Shown: positions 51,299-52,398 of the stretch, piece after piece
Layout of the letters: each line of letters begins with the position of its first letter
Position numbering within the stretch: position 1 is the stretch's first letter
Source of the DNA: DAHVFY01 sp040388665
GTDB lineage: Bacteria; Chlamydiota; Chlamydiia; Chlamydiales; Rhabdochlamydiaceae
Assembly (NCBI GenBank): GCA_040388665.1
Contig: JAZKBL010000009.1
Span: forward strand, 1-52,398
Reading direction: 5' to 3'
DNA length: 52,398 nt
Made by a program: the position numbers and the translations under genes
The notes under the pieces: model-generated
Databases searched by the model: none
Told to the model about the DNA's origin: nothing
What the model saw: the letters and a program-made list of their open reading frames with translations, nothing else

Positions 51299-51793
51299 AT
51301 GGTAAGAACCATTGATGATCTAGGTATTGAAACCTACACACGCTACGCGCAGGACAAATCACAACTCGACGAAAAAATCATTCAGGAATCCCATTTTATC
51401 CCGTTTGGGGCGGAAATGGACGTCACTTTCCCCTCTTTTTCTTCTGAATTTGACCTTCTTCTAGAGACAAATAAACGGAATCCCTCTTGGGCTGATTTCT
51501 TTGCTCCTCCTTTGTATTTTGAGCAAAAAAAACGGCTTTTTAGCTTTCAAATCATTCCCTCCCTCGGGTCGGATGAAAAAAAAGAAAGCCAACTTCTTCG
51601 CATTAAAGAAAAAGCAGAACAGGATGAAGAAGAGCAAAAAAAACGCCCACCCACATCCTGGGAGGAAGAAAGAGATGCTGAAGATAAGAAAAAAGAAAAA
51701 AATATTCTTTTAAAACTCATTAACCGTGTTAATGCTTTAGAGAAGGATCTCATTGACATTAATTCTCGCAGAAATCAATATCAGAAGGGGTAA
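51299..51793 (+). CDS. CT273-like chlamydial protein of unknown function
   Basis: 164 residues. The N-terminal half is aromatic and contains GIETYTRYAQDKSQLDEKIIQESHFIPFGAEMDVTFPSF; the C-terminal half is highly charged with a coiled-coil tendency (KEKAEQDEEEQKKRPPTSWEEERDAEDKKKEK, then INRVNALEKDLIDINSRR). The start is at 51299, with AAGGAG seven bases before. No signal peptide. The position next to mraZ and followed by a TPR protein equals CT273 of C. trachomatis. Function unknown. Confidence 0.72.
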   Translation: MVRTIDDLGIETYTRYAQDKSQLDEKIIQESHFIPFGAEMDVTFPSFSSEFDLLLETNKRNPSWADFFAPPLYFEQKKRLFSFQIIPSLGSDEKKESQLLRIKEKAEQDEEEQKKRPPTSWEEERDAEDKKKEKNILLKLINRVNALEKDLIDINSRRNQYQKG

Positions 51794-51799
51794 ATTGTC

Positions 51800-52195
51800 A
51801 TGAGCAGTGTAAATTGGTTAGAAGTTTTAGGCTGGAACACGGAGGAACTCGAAGACTTGCGTTTCGTCGGTTATTCCTACATCAGACAAGGCAAATATGA
51901 TATCGCCCTCTCTTTTTTTGAAGCCCTCGTCGTCTTAGCGCCCGAAAGCGCCTACGATTTACAAACTCTCGGCGCCATTTACCTTCAAACGGGCAACAAT
52001 TTAATGGCCCTCAATTATATCGAACGTGCGCTCCGCATCGAACCCCACCACGAAGCCACCCTTTTAAACCGCACAAAAGCCCTTTTTGCTCTCGGCTACA
52101 AAAAACAAGCGCTCAATCAAGCTAAAACTCTTGAAAAAAGCACGAACGAACAGATCGCCAACCACGCCTCCGCCCTCATCCTCTCCTTTTCTTAA
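51800..52195 (+). CDS. TPR protein, SycD/LcrH-like (CT274-like)
   Basis: 131 residues with about three tetratricopeptide repeats: GYSYIRQGKYDIALSFFEALVVLAPESAYDL, GAIYLQTGNNLMALNYIERALRIEPHHEATL and TKALFALGYKKQALNQAKTLE. The size and layout resemble class II type III secretion chaperones of the SycD/LcrH type, and CT274 has this place in Chlamydia. It begins six bases after the CT273-like gene; both are probably one operon and may act together. Confidence 0.8.
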   Translation: MSSVNWLEVLGWNTEELEDLRFVGYSYIRQGKYDIALSFFEALVVLAPESAYDLQTLGAIYLQTGNNLMALNYIERALRIEPHHEATLLNRTKALFALGYKKQALNQAKTLEKSTNEQIANHASALILSFS

Positions 52196-52398
52196 CAAGT
52201 ATTTTAATATACAACGCTCGCTTTTCCTTTCTTTATATCTTTTTTTTCAAGTAAACTTATTTGAAAGTCTTCAGCTGAACTCCCGTTAATCGACGAAATT
52301 TCTCTATTTTAAGATTTTCAAATCTCATGTTATCCTCGTAAACAAATAAGATATCTTAACGAGAAATTAAAATTTAAGTTTTTTAAATTTCAAGATTT
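52196..52398. other. AT-rich non-coding end of the window
   Basis: No gene or strong hairpin is visible. In Chlamydia a dnaA gene follows CT274, so this may be its upstream region; the only hint is a partial DnaA-box-like TTATCC near 52330, which is not enough to call an origin. Confidence 0.4.

Noticed and set aside
52196..52398. Replication origin/DnaA boxes
   Set aside because: Only one partial TTATCC match is seen; no cluster of DnaA boxes.

Overview
The window is chromosomal DNA from a chlamydia-like bacterium (order Chlamydiales, most likely one of the amoeba- or arthropod-associated families rather than Chlamydiaceae). The lineage call rests on gene content and order: a fused alpha/beta 2-oxo acid dehydrogenase E1, a UPF0158 protein, serS followed by a VIT-like membrane protein and a metal P-type ATPase, hrcA-grpE-dnaK behind a CIRCE element, an iron operon with the YtgC-YtgR fusion, an ATP/ADP translocase, lepA, gnd, and mraZ-rsmH-ftsL-ftsI-murE-amiA with no other division/peptidoglycan genes between. 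Several of these runs match, from memory, the gene order of Chlamydia trachomatis (CT063-CT072, CT268-CT274, CT727-CT729, CT394-CT396). The genus cannot be fixed from the sequence alone.

Layout. 1-1473: 5' part of a secreted RHS/YD-type protein running off the window on the minus strand. 1690-5186: a small helical protein, the fused E1 and UPF0158. 5373-6044: a lysine-rich coiled-coil protein with one hydrophobic segment. 6181-11345: serS, M18 aminopeptidase, VIT-like protein and metal ATPase in one tight operon. 11410-11583: a 174-bp palindromic element placed directly before a large NAD-glutamate dehydrogenase. 14686-18362: CIRCE and the heat-shock operon. 18379-19317: a hypothetical membrane protein flanked by two copies of a terminator-like repeat. 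19308-26384 (minus): mrp, ytgA, ytgB, ytgCR, ytgD, rseP. 26573-31925: a CT066-like protein, ATP/ADP translocase, a putative ubiquitin-specific protease and lepA. 31926-39288: an accessory island between lepA and gnd with a REP/RAYT cluster, a cupin-like protein, a beta-propeller protein, a TetR-controlled azoreductase/GH15 cassette and a second copy of the palindromic element. 39276-45121: gnd, a divergent nucleotide transporter paralogue, a coiled-coil protein, an endonuclease/exonuclease/phosphatase-fold protein and a giant foldback repeat. 45184-52398: tRNA-Arg, then the division/peptidoglycan operon reading leftward from mraZ, and two chlamydial proteins (CT273/CT274-like) reading rightward.

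The conserved genes describe an obligate intracellular lifestyle: import of host ATP and nucleotides, regulated iron uptake, a slimmed peptidoglycan/division machinery and heat-shock control. The strongest candidate for something new is the protein at 28905-30068, which carries the Cys box and the His box of eukaryotic USP (C19) deubiquitinases behind a cysteine-rich hydrophobic segment and a basic/serine linker; it looks like a host-directed effector. Two families of palindromic, non-autonomous-looking repeats and a REP/RAYT cluster add a mobile layer. A 10-base run of N at 32017-32026 marks an assembly gap inside the REP cluster.
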